Notes under the pieces: model-generated
Told to the model about the DNA's origin: nothing
Database searches by the model: none
What the model saw: the letters and a program-made list of their open reading frames with translations, nothing else
Program-made: the position numbers and the translations under genes
Part shown: one piece after another, positions 9,701 through 16,913 of the stretch
Layout of the letters: the number at the start of each line of letters is the position of its first letter
Numbering within the stretch: the first letter of the stretch is position 1
NCBI GenBank assembly: GCA_013361095.1
Contig: JAATWA010000001.1
Coordinates: 3,317,001-3,381,000, forward strand
Direction of reading: 5' to 3'
DNA from: Pseudanabaena biceps
Lineage (GTDB): Bacteria > Cyanobacteriota > Cyanobacteriia > Pseudanabaenales > Pseudanabaenaceae
DNA length: 64,000 nt

Positions 9701-12088
9701 GACTATCTCACTGAGGATGAAGGCGTTTATAACTTTGGGGAAAGTTTAGATGTAGCAGAAACTGTACCAACACTCAAAAACTCCTTAGATGGAGTTGATG
9801 AGACAGCTATTTTTGAAGCATCTAGCGATCCTCAGATTGTCTCTGCCACTTCTTCATTTTTAGAAGATACAGCCTTTGGAACGGCTACTCCACTGTCAGA
9901 AGAATCTTTAGCCCATTTGCCAACATCCGTTGACTTTAATATTCCTGATCTTGATAGTGATGACTTTGAGATTCCTAGAACCCCTATCGAATCTAGTCTT
10001 GACGACTCAAGCTCTTTCTTTGATGCGCCTATTGTTACACAGCCAGAAATTAGCTTGCCTGATGTAGATTTTTCTACGGATTATGCAAACGAAAGTATCG
10101 CTGAAGTAGATTACGTCATTGACGAGGAGATGTTTACACTTCCTTTGCAGGATGAAAATCTAGATATTAGTATTGCTGATGAAATGCTATCGGATAGCGC
10201 TGAAGATTATAGTTCCTATGTATCAGGTCAAGATTTTAATGAATCTTTAGACAATACTTTTGGCATCACAGCAAATGATGATTTTGGCGGCACATTCGAC
10301 GTATCTTTTGACGAGTCACCGTTTGATAGAGCTTTGGATGAAGCTCTCAACGGCTCTCAAGATGATTTTGGTTTATCCTATGGAGCCACTGAGCAAGGAT
10401 ATGAAGAGATTAGTGAAGAATCCTCTGAGTATGAATTTTTAGAACAATCCATAGAGCTACAAGTAGAGTCTAATCTCTATCAAGAGCCAGATGCAGTGTT
10501 TGATATACCGAATTCTTCTGAACTGAATACATTTGAAGATCAAACCGAACATCTATCACTAGATAATCTCAATGAACCTTTAGATGAGTCTTTAGAGGAA
10601 CCGCTATTTGATGATTCAGAACATCTTTCGCTTGGGTTATATGAATCATTTGCATTAACGGATGACATAGTGAGTACGAATCCCCCAGACTTTACACAAA
10701 GCGATCGCTTTTTTGAGCCTGTGCAATCTGAAGATACTCAAGAATTTATTGATCCGTTTATTGACCCCTTCTCTGGCTACACCGATTCTTCAGATGATAG
10801 TTTGCCAAGTCTTGAAGCTGCGATCGCTTCTGAGATAGATGCGAGTGAATCAGACGGCTTTTCGATAGGCGTAGCTCTTGACTCCTCTGAAGATTCTGAA
10901 CAAACCTTTTTCCCTTCACTTTTAGATGAGGATGATTTTGGTGGAGAGTTTGATGAGGAACTTGAAGATGATTTGGGCGATCGCATCGAAGTCATTACAG
11001 ATGCTGAGATAGAGATCGCTGAAGCTGATGATCTGGTCTGGCAAGTAGAGAAGGAGCCTACTAATGAATTAGTAACTACTAATCTAGAAGCAGAATTCCC
11101 TCAAGAACAGATCGCTGAAATTTCTGAACTAGACCAGCCTACCAGTGATCCTTTTGAGTCACCCAATAATCCTGATTGGTCAGAAACAGATGACGAAATT
11201 ATGGATCAAATGTTTAGCTTTGCGACATCTGAGGCAATTACACCTAATGAAGAACCAAATTTTGAATTTGAGGATTCTATTGATACTCCTGAAATCGTGC
11301 CTAACAGCATAGATGTTACTGAAGAAGACTTATCCATACAGCAAATCGATCCAGAATTAGAACCTAGAGACGAAATGGGTGATTTTGGAGCAATATCTGA
11401 CTCCCCGATTTTTGCCTCAGCCGCTGAAGAGGATCATGAAGAATCCACTATTTTTGGCATTGCTCCTAGTTATCTTGATGAGCAAGATTCACAAGATGAA
11501 TATATCGTTAATGATCTAGCTGATAATTTGGCTGGCAATACTGAAGAACCAAGCTTTGAAGCCAGCTTTGATTTTGAACAGCCCTTAAGCGCTGAGACAA
11601 GCACGACTTCTATGGATGAGTTTTCTACTGATTGGCTAGGCGAGATTATTGAAGAAAAAGATAGTGATGAAGTCTTTGGCGATCTTTTAATCGAATATCC
11701 CTCTCTCGATCAAACAGATCTAGGTATCTCACCAGAACCTAGCTATGACTTTGCTGATAGCTTGTTAGATAGCCTCATGAGCGAGTCAGAGCAAGATTTT
11801 GACGACTTTGACATGAATACAAGTGATTTACTGGAAGCACCAGATTTATCTAATGAAACATCTTTAGATGCCTTATTAGATGGCAGTAATAGCACTGAAG
11901 AGACTCTTGACTCTGATGCAGATGATGATAGTGAGTTTGACTTTGATTTTTCTGCCTTTGATGGCTTAGATGACTCAATTGGCGAGCCTAAAGATGATAA
12001 GGATAAGGATAAAGCGACTAGCCAAGAAGCTATTGAGGCTAAGTCTGAAATTGACGATTTCTTGTCGAACACTCTAGGAATTGAATAA
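6743..12088 (+). CDS. Methyl-accepting chemotaxis protein (PixJ/PilJ-like) with giant acidic tail
   Basis: 1781 residues. A basic cytoplasmic start (1-45) leads to a membrane helix about 46-69, a ~255-residue periplasmic sensor and a second helix about 326-350. HAMP-like segments follow (IEAEVGDLLDVVSSMEEGDL), then a signalling coiled coil whose hairpin tip near 605-650 reads LALNATLVAARAAEQ. These 770 residues are an ordinary receptor. After them a hydrophobic segment (LVMPTLAVVAASTAYAV, about 817-833) leads into ~945 residues dominated by Asp, Glu, Ser, Leu and Phe, without recognisable domains and probably disordered. The tail is one open frame with no stop, so it is not a run-on artefact. 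It closes the Pix-like cluster. Confidence 0.85.
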   Translation: MHMASTKQNRATSLSKGKQTSPARSPNAQKNNPKSGKSKSSMGLGLILIAICTSLIGLGGLGYFLYQELVNGAKREAESLAVVKSSQLESKLSNVRQSVDTVIVQAKSLPKPRTAASYQKTLGATLQSAETIVGMGIVANGNALIPSAKSFSAYVFKEKSGLIADKTSQKIPELNDGLLASNRGDLQSLSWLPESLKGNSSFSDVYSALGQSVITYSAPISEGDKVVGVVSADILAANLLPASSEEKIGFVVLNASGKAIAKSSNFDTAQSQNPAIADALKSLVQTSTAQPTGVLQTGGNLWAYRKIAGSNWLVATYLPESEIIAKLAILVGGAAIGISTILAIAIFAFVNALKKRLQPITEECERFLAQQGNSDLSSSGDEIDQLSASLKTTLQQVKNNELRLRNELTHKSATGDLSSAQIQQSFAENELIEAEVGDLLDVVSSMEEGDLTIEAQVNDRATGLVADTLNRLREKLVEIISSVLGTAQEVAKGAFDLEELARTVVLNTAEQAQSVAQGQALTEQVAMIAERSASQVSVANQSLQEVRDTVASGQTAIDTLTESISVLQTGSAQIVQRIKTLGEFVGLAEQFVQDQGQIASLTQVLALNATLVAARAAEQKDPKQFASVAREFESIAGQVNDLATQTNDGLTILQQRTSQIQTVVTAIDAEVQNLSGLVSGFTIGVESSQAAFSSIQSATEEVVQIGQTITTSSTEIAEAAGSTATYISEIAQLADRTANLTRSARQQAEEMGNQAQQLLQGIQFFRLPETTPVTAQMSSSDQDTSEEALGMISAPLDPVTAKPIQIEDQYSDQDNTGFNLVMPTLAVVAASTAYAVSQSGSSETSPEQEFSETETISESSINEFADISNAVLPFPIEFDVNDLEDPMKFDEILDDIDAMDDEYLTEENSNALDVFASVDSEDLGGLDILSPQESQNAFAESAQFDYELTEPAMEVDSFVTPDISTIEESLLADLRQEIYEDDELDTDYLTEDEGVYNFGESLDVAETVPTLKNSLDGVDETAIFEASSDPQIVSATSSFLEDTAFGTATPLSEESLAHLPTSVDFNIPDLDSDDFEIPRTPIESSLDDSSSFFDAPIVTQPEISLPDVDFSTDYANESIAEVDYVIDEEMFTLPLQDENLDISIADEMLSDSAEDYSSYVSGQDFNESLDNTFGITANDDFGGTFDVSFDESPFDRALDEALNGSQDDFGLSYGATEQGYEEISEESSEYEFLEQSIELQVESNLYQEPDAVFDIPNSSELNTFEDQTEHLSLDNLNEPLDESLEEPLFDDSEHLSLGLYESFALTDDIVSTNPPDFTQSDRFFEPVQSEDTQEFIDPFIDPFSGYTDSSDDSLPSLEAAIASEIDASESDGFSIGVALDSSEDSEQTFFPSLLDEDDFGGEFDEELEDDLGDRIEVITDAEIEIAEADDLVWQVEKEPTNELVTTNLEAEFPQEQIAEISELDQPTSDPFESPNNPDWSETDDEIMDQMFSFATSEAITPNEEPNFEFEDSIDTPEIVPNSIDVTEEDLSIQQIDPELEPRDEMGDFGAISDSPIFASAAEEDHEESTIFGIAPSYLDEQDSQDEYIVNDLADNLAGNTEEPSFEASFDFEQPLSAETSTTSMDEFSTDWLGEIIEEKDSDEVFGDLLIEYPSLDQTDLGISPEPSYDFADSLLDSLMSESEQDFDDFDMNTSDLLEAPDLSNETSLDALLDGSNSTEETLDSDADDDSEFDFDFSAFDGLDDSIGEPKDDKDKDKATSQEAIEAKSEIDDFLSNTLGIE

Positions 12089-12110
12089 AAAAGTTGTTGA
12101 AAGCCATTTT

Positions 12111-12232
12111 AAGTCTGGCTTTTAGCTTAAAATCCAAAACCCAAAATTTAAGTTTGGCTTTTAGCTTAAAATCCCAAACCCAAGAGAGAGTTGCGGCGCG
12201 AAGCGCCGCAACTCTCTCTTGGGTTTGGGATT
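12111..12232. repeat. Tandem leader repeat plus 30-bp hairpin
   Basis: Two copies of a ~31-bp unit (TGGCTTTTAGCTTAAAATCC) lie at 12111-12142 and 12151-12181. A perfect hairpin follows, arms 12170-12199 and 12203-12232, loop GAA. It lies just downstream of the chemoreceptor stop and is a plausible terminator. The inner 24 bp of each arm are identical to those of the element at 53117-53181. Confidence 0.85.
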
Positions 12233-12302
12233 ATCCTAACTGTCTAACGCTATACCACCTGTTTGGGATATGATCGAAGCCTATAAATCATAGGGAAAAG
12301 TA

Positions 12303-13106
12303 ATGCAAGAGCAAGAAACAAGCTGGCAATCTTTAATCCTAGTTGCCATAGTGAGTATTCTCGCAGTTCTAAGTTTTAATTCATTTGTGATTATTAATCC
12401 GGGTGAAGCAGGTGTATTGAGCATTTTGGGGAAAGCAAAGGATGGCGTGCTGTTAGAGGGAGTGCATTTTAAGCCACCTTTAATTTCCCAAGTCGATGTT
12501 TATGACTTGACTGTGCAGAAATTTGAAGTTCCTGCTCAAAGTTCCACTAAAGACTTACAGCAGCTAACAGCGAGTTTTGCGATTAACTTCCGTCTCGATC
12601 CGATTGAAGTCGTAACAATTCGTCGCAGCCAAGGTACTTTGCAAAATATTGTGGCGAAAATTATCGCCCCCCAGACTCAAGAGTCTTTTAAGGTGGCGGC
12701 AGCAAGGCGCACAGTAGAGGAAGCAATCACTAAGCGTGATGAGCTAAAGCTAGACTTTGATGAAGCTTTAAGTCAAAGACTAAGTAAGTACGGCATTATT
12801 GTTTTGGATACAAGCGTTGTTGATTTGAATTTCTCGACTGAGTTTTCTAAAGCAGTTGAAGAAAAACAAATAGCTGAACAACGCGCTCAAAGAGCTGTAT
12901 ATATTGCTAGAGAAGCGGAGCAAGAAGCAGAAGCAACGATTAATCGTGCTAAGGGACAAGCGGAAGCACAAAGGCTTTTGCGTGAGACTTTAACTTCTGA
13001 GCTTTTGCAGAAACAAGCGATCGAAAAGTGGGACGGGAAGTTTCCTCAAGTTTTGGGAGGAAATGGTGCAGTTCCATTTTTAAACCTTGATATTGCTAAG
13101 CCATAA
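12303..13106 (+). CDS. Prohibitin-family (SPFH/band 7) membrane protein
   Basis: 267 residues. One N-terminal membrane helix (about 10-30, LILVAIVSILAVLSFNSFVI) is followed by an SPFH domain (about 30-190) and a charged coiled coil rich in Ala/Glu/Arg (about 180-235). This is the prohibitin layout, for example the Synechocystis Phb proteins of the plasma or thylakoid membrane, which form ring-like scaffolds. AGGGAAAAG just before the ATG is a fair ribosome binding site. It stands alone between hairpin elements. Confidence 0.88.
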   Translation: MQEQETSWQSLILVAIVSILAVLSFNSFVIINPGEAGVLSILGKAKDGVLLEGVHFKPPLISQVDVYDLTVQKFEVPAQSSTKDLQQLTASFAINFRLDPIEVVTIRRSQGTLQNIVAKIIAPQTQESFKVAAARRTVEEAITKRDELKLDFDEALSQRLSKYGIIVLDTSVVDLNFSTEFSKAVEEKQIAEQRAQRAVYIAREAEQEAEATINRAKGQAEAQRLLRETLTSELLQKQAIEKWDGKFPQVLGGNGAVPFLNLDIAKP

Positions 13107-13171
13107 AATTATCGCGCTAAAGTATATATAGCGGTTTGCATTTGAAAGTTTTGCTAGCAGTTCTCATTATA

Positions 13172-13268
13172 AAAATTGGTTTTGTGAAAGCCAGCCATAG
13201 GCTGGCTTTCACAAAACCAATTTTGGGGTTTTCAGCGCCTAAGGCGCTGAAAACCCCAAAATTGGTTT
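13172..13268. repeat. Two overlapping, mutually exclusive hairpins
   Basis: Hairpin 1 has arms 13172-13196/13200-13224 (25 bp, loop ATA). Hairpin 2 has arms 13216-13239/13243-13266 (24 bp, loop TAA) and can be extended by 2 bp. They share ACCAATTTT at 13216-13224, so only one can form fully. Outer sequences AGTTCTCATT and AATGAGAATTGCT also pair. The block is related to the element at 31946-32030. Confidence 0.85.
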
Positions 13269-13390
13269 CACAATGAGAATTGCTGAAGTTTTACAGACAA
13301 GGAGATTAAGATCCTTGTTCCGTGATACTGGCGTTGCTCACGCCTAAAAGAATCCTTACAAAGATACAGTCATTTGTTTTAGGACAAATC

Positions 13391-13445
13391 AAAACCCAAT
13401 AATTGGCTGGCGGCGCGGAGCGCCGCCAGCCAATTATTGGGTTTT
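13391..13445. repeat. Hairpin element, 26-bp stem (flank type A)
   Basis: Arms 13391-13416 and 13420-13445, loop GGA, perfect. Flanks TTTTAGGACAAATC on the left and TTACATTTGGCGATAGCTAT on the right recur, inverted, around 16710-16764. The 408-bp gap between the prohibitin and transglutaminase-like genes holds only this element and the hairpin pair before it. Confidence 0.9.
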
Positions 13446-13514
13446 ATGCCTTACATTTGGCGATAGCTATAAGCTTGCAGTTAAGCAATTATTCAAAATT
13501 TCTATAAAGCAATT

Positions 13515-15848
13515 ATGGACACGACTCGCCAGCCCCGATCGCCAATGAGTGCATTCGATAAACTCCGACAGGCCTCAGAATTTTCGATCAAAGGAGTCGA
13601 AGACTCGATCCCATTGCGAGTATTGGTACAGGTATTTGTATTTATCAGCATCGGTGCTGTTGATGCGATCGCAAGCTCTAGCAATAGTTTATGGGCAATT
13701 CCCATCAGTGCGATCGGGGCAGCGTGGGCATGGTATGCGAGACGGCAACGTAATGTAATCGTCAAACTATTTATTGCGATCGCGATGATTGCGATGTTGG
13801 TGGTATTTCTCAATAATTTAGTCCGAAATACCGATGAGACCAGACTATTGCTAGCGCAATTACTGATTCAATTGCAGGTCTTACATAGTTTTGACTTACC
13901 TCGGCGCAAGGATTTAGGATATTCCATTGTGATTGGATTAATCCTTATGGCTCTGGCGGCAACCCTTAGCCAAACGATGATCTTTGCCCTGTGGTTGATT
14001 GCTTTTTTATTGGTGGGGCTACCAATATTATTATTGGATCATCGATCTCGCTTAGGAATCAAAACCCCTAGCTTTCAGCCCGAAAAAATGGGGATTTCGC
14101 TATTACCTCTAGCGGGACTATTAGCGATCGTTTTGGTGTTAGGACTAACTATTTTTGCATTTTTGCCCCGATTACCAGGATTTCAGTTACGCAACTTTCC
14201 TGTTAGTGTCAATCTCTCGGTGCAGAGACAAGTACCAAGGGGAGACATATTAACGCGACAGCAGCAACAGAATCAGCAAAAGAATGGCACAGGCACGGGC
14301 GGGACGGGTGGCAATGGCGGCAATGGAAATAATAAAGATCAAGAAACATTGCCACCTCTATTTGCACCTGAAATAGATACCGCATCTTCAGGGGGAAAAC
14401 AAAATTTGAAGCGTGAGCCTGAACTAGTGATGCGGGTGCGATCGCAAGCAGAGCTTTTTTGGAGAGTAATGGCATATGACGAGTTCACAGGCAAAGGATG
14501 GCGGATTTCGCGCAACGAACCTAGTCAAATCCGCACAATTCGCCGTCTGCCCCTAAATTATGAGTTCTATGTTCCTAGTCCTATCTATGGAATTTCAGGA
14601 GATCCGCGCCAGCTTAAGATCAAGCCGATCGCTAGCCGCGAAGTCGTACAGACCTATACAATCACCTCCCCAAACTTTCCTAACCTTGTGCCTGCGGCAG
14701 CTACTCCCAATCAAATCTTTTTTCCTAGCGAAGAATTGGATATCGATCAAGAAGGGATGATTCGCGGGCCAGGTCCTTTGCCTGAAGATTTAACCTATAC
14801 GGTAATTTCGAGGGTGATCGCTCGTGATCCTCAACAATTGCGACAACTACCTAGTGAATATCCCCGCGCAATTCGCGATTATTACCTTAAAACTCCTACT
14901 ACTCTGTCACCACAGGTAAAAGAAGCGGCGTTGAAGTTGATCGACCAAGCTCAGGATGACAAAGGTAAGCCTGTGGCTATAGATAACGCCTACGATGCAG
15001 TGGTACAGATTGCTCAAAGTCTCAAACAAAATTATGTAGTGAAGAAGCTCCAGTTTGATGAATCGAAAGGAGACTTGGTTTCACAGTTTGTGGCGCAAGG
15101 GGGCGGCGAAGAAAGCCACTTTGTTTCGACGATGGCGATAATGTTGCGATCGCTGGGGATTCCATCTCGTTATGTAGTTGGCTTTGCTCCTGGGAAATTT
15201 AATCCTTTTACGGGACTGTACGAAGTCCAAAATATTGATACTCAGTCATTAGTAGAAGTGTTTTTCCCCGTTTATGGTTGGATTGCTTTTGACCCCGTAC
15301 CAAATCGCCCCTTATTTCCATCCTCAATTGAAGAAAATCGTACCTTTGGGGTGATCCAAACTTTTTGGAATTGGATCTCTCAGTTTTTGCCTAGTCCAGT
15401 TAATAGCTTTTTTACAGCGCTATTTGACAGCATCGGTAAATTTATTGGCGGTTTAGTCACTTGGCTGGTGGAAATGGGCTGGATCGGTGTTGCCTTTGGG
15501 TTAGCGATCTCCTTTGGAATTGGACTTGCTGGTTGGACGTTGTGGCAATTTATCAGTTGGTGGTGGCTGAGGCAACGTTTACAAAAAATGCCCATCCCGC
15601 AACGAACCTATCAACAAATGTTGCAATGGCTATCGGAACAGGGTAAGCCCAAATCGCCGCAGCAAACTCCTCAAGAATATATGGAGAGCATAAGCGATCG
15701 CTTTTCTGAGAGGCAATCATTTGCGATCGCCCAAATTACGCAAATTTATCAAGACTGGCGCTATGGCGATCGCGCGATCGGCGAAGGGCTGACCGCAGAG
15801 CTGAAAATGCTACTAAAGCAATTAAAAGCGAGATCTGTAACAAAATAG
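13515..15848 (+). CDS. DUF3488/TgpA-type transglutaminase-fold membrane protein, catalytic residues lost
   Basis: 777 residues. About six N-terminal membrane helices (residues ~28-230) form the DUF3488 region. An extracytoplasmic Gly/Asn/Gln-rich linker and a transglutaminase-like core (about 490-600) follow, then a C-terminal helix near 655-680 and a cytoplasmic DUF4129-like tail. In the core, alignment by eye to the family pattern (C-E-H-F ... MLRSLGIPSR) places Glu533 where the nucleophilic Cys is expected and Gln577 where the His is expected, while Asp593 of FDPVP is kept. It is therefore probably not a working cysteine enzyme; a binding or structural role is inference. Confidence 0.8.
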   Translation: MDTTRQPRSPMSAFDKLRQASEFSIKGVEDSIPLRVLVQVFVFISIGAVDAIASSSNSLWAIPISAIGAAWAWYARRQRNVIVKLFIAIAMIAMLVVFLNNLVRNTDETRLLLAQLLIQLQVLHSFDLPRRKDLGYSIVIGLILMALAATLSQTMIFALWLIAFLLVGLPILLLDHRSRLGIKTPSFQPEKMGISLLPLAGLLAIVLVLGLTIFAFLPRLPGFQLRNFPVSVNLSVQRQVPRGDILTRQQQQNQQKNGTGTGGTGGNGGNGNNKDQETLPPLFAPEIDTASSGGKQNLKREPELVMRVRSQAELFWRVMAYDEFTGKGWRISRNEPSQIRTIRRLPLNYEFYVPSPIYGISGDPRQLKIKPIASREVVQTYTITSPNFPNLVPAAATPNQIFFPSEELDIDQEGMIRGPGPLPEDLTYTVISRVIARDPQQLRQLPSEYPRAIRDYYLKTPTTLSPQVKEAALKLIDQAQDDKGKPVAIDNAYDAVVQIAQSLKQNYVVKKLQFDESKGDLVSQFVAQGGGEESHFVSTMAIMLRSLGIPSRYVVGFAPGKFNPFTGLYEVQNIDTQSLVEVFFPVYGWIAFDPVPNRPLFPSSIEENRTFGVIQTFWNWISQFLPSPVNSFFTALFDSIGKFIGGLVTWLVEMGWIGVAFGLAISFGIGLAGWTLWQFISWWWLRQRLQKMPIPQRTYQQMLQWLSEQGKPKSPQQTPQEYMESISDRFSERQSFAIAQITQIYQDWRYGDRAIGEGLTAELKMLLKQLKARSVTK

Positions 15849-15855
15849 CCAAGCT

Positions 15856-16004
15856 AAACCCATTTTGAGGTTTTTAGCGCCTTCGGTGCTAAGGGAACTA
15901 ATGATCCATATAAAAACCAAAAATGTTGTGGCGGGCTACGCCCGCCACAACATTTTTGGGATCAATTATTTTATGTAAGTCCCTAAAAACCTCAAAATGG
16001 GTTT
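15856..16004. mobile_element. Hairpin element interrupted by a second ~90-bp hairpin element
   Basis: The outer arms 15856-15881 and (15885-15891 + 15985-16004) pair if about 90 bp (15892-15983) are removed. The insert has imperfect terminal inverted repeats (AGGGAACTAATGATCC against GGGACTTACATAAAATAATT read inverted) and carries a perfect 20-bp hairpin at 15917-15936/15940-15959 (loop TAC). TA or CTAA is duplicated at its ends. The 281-bp gap before apcD holds little else. Confidence 0.75.
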
Positions 16005-16129
16005 CATAACTAGAATTGTTATGGAAAGCCGTAATTCTGTAAAGATTTGTGATTTTATTACAATGTCTTGGCGAAGTCAGAGCTTTTGGTAAACTATATA
16101 GCGAATATATTAAATTTTTTATTTTAATT

Positions 16130-16615
16130 ATGAGTGTAGTCATTCAAGTTTTAGAAAGAGCCGACGAAGAATTGCGTTATCCAACTATTGCTGAGTTGCA
16201 AAGCGTTCAAAACTTCCTTGCCACTGGTACGCAAAGAGTCAGGATTGCCACAATCTTGGCTGAGAGTGAAGATAAGATTGTCAAAAAAGCCACTGAAGAA
16301 CTATTTAGAATCCATCCTGATTACATTTCTCCTGGTGGTAACGCTTACGGGCAGAAACAACGCACTCAGTGCTTGAGAGATTTTACTTGGTATATCCGCC
16401 TCACCACTTACGGTGTCCTCGCTGGTGATAAAGATCCAATTGAAAAGATCGGGATCATTGGTGTTCGAGAGATGTATAACTCTCTTGGTGTTCCTATCGT
16501 CGGTATGGCAGATGCAATCCGTTGTCTTAAGGGCGCGGCTTTGGCTTTGCTAAGCAAAGAAGAGGCAATGACTACCGAGCCTTATTTTGACTATATTATT
16601 CAAGCAATGTCCTAA
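16130..16615 (+). CDS. apcD: Allophycocyanin-B alpha subunit
   Basis: 161 residues of the phycobilisome core alpha family. It starts [19 protein letters not shown], carries the bilin-binding Cys81 in QRTQCLRDF and ends [11 protein letters not shown], all typical of ApcD, a terminal emitter that passes energy to photosystem I. The frame is open upstream to 16049, but family members begin at MSVV, so ATG 16130 is chosen. A TATATA-like box lies ~35 bp upstream. It stands alone, away from any apcAB operon, as is usual for apcD. Confidence 0.93.
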   Translation: MSVVIQVLERADEELRYPTIAELQSVQNFLATGTQRVRIATILAESEDKIVKKATEELFRIHPDYISPGGNAYGQKQRTQCLRDFTWYIRLTTYGVLAGDKDPIEKIGIIGVREMYNSLGVPIVGMADAIRCLKGAALALLSKEEAMTTEPYFDYIIQAMS

Positions 16616-16619
16616 TAAT

Positions 16620-16680
16620 TATCACCATAAAAATAAGTGGTACATGGCTTAGCCATGTACCACTTATTTTTATGGTGATA
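16620..16680 (+). terminator. 29-bp hairpin after apcD
   Basis: Perfect inverted repeat with arms 16620-16648 and 16652-16680 and loop TTA, starting 4 bp after the apcD stop codon. It has no long U-tract, but its placement suits a terminator or mRNA 3'-end stabiliser. Confidence 0.75.
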
Positions 16681-16709
16681 CTCAAGAAGCTATAGCTATC
16701 GCCAAATGT

Positions 16710-16764
16710 AAAACCCAAGAATTGACTGGCGGCGCTCCGCACCGCCAGTCAATTCTTGGGTTTT
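16710..16764. repeat. Hairpin element, 23-bp stem (flank type A, inverted)
   Basis: Arms 16710-16732 and 16742-16764 pair perfectly, with one C-A mismatch next to the tip. Its flanks (ATAGCTATCGCCAAATGT and GATCTGTCCTAAA) are the reverse complement of those around 13391-13445, so the two are copies in opposite orientation with different stems. Confidence 0.88.
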
Positions 16765-16790
16765 GATCTGTCCTAAAGCAAGGCAAAATC

Positions 16791-16853
16791 AAAACCGAAG
16801 AAAAATTTTGAAAGGCTGGCTTTGCCAGCCTTTCAAAATTTTTCTTCGGTTTT
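16791..16853. repeat. Hairpin element, 30-bp stem (flank type B)
   Basis: Perfect arms 16791-16820 and 16824-16853, loop TTT. The right flank AAGAAAGCGCAAAGCGCTGT is the reverse complement of the flank left of the element at 36791. Confidence 0.9.
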
Positions 16854-16913
16854 AAGAAAGCGCAAAGCGCTGTGTGCCAAAATTAGAACATATTGAAGAT
16901 ATTGACTTTAGCC

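Noticed and set aside
7924..12072. Several Ser-rich minus-strand frames over 60 codons opposite the chemoreceptor
   Set aside because: They are antisense shadows of the Asp/Glu-rich codons; Ser runs there mirror GAT/GAA codons.
16049..16129. Longer apcD start at 16049
   Set aside because: The extra 27 residues are absent from the family, and MSVV at 16130 is the conserved start.
15898..16143. 81-codon minus-strand frame upstream of apcD
   Set aside because: It is built from the nested hairpin element and the start of apcD, with no protein signature.
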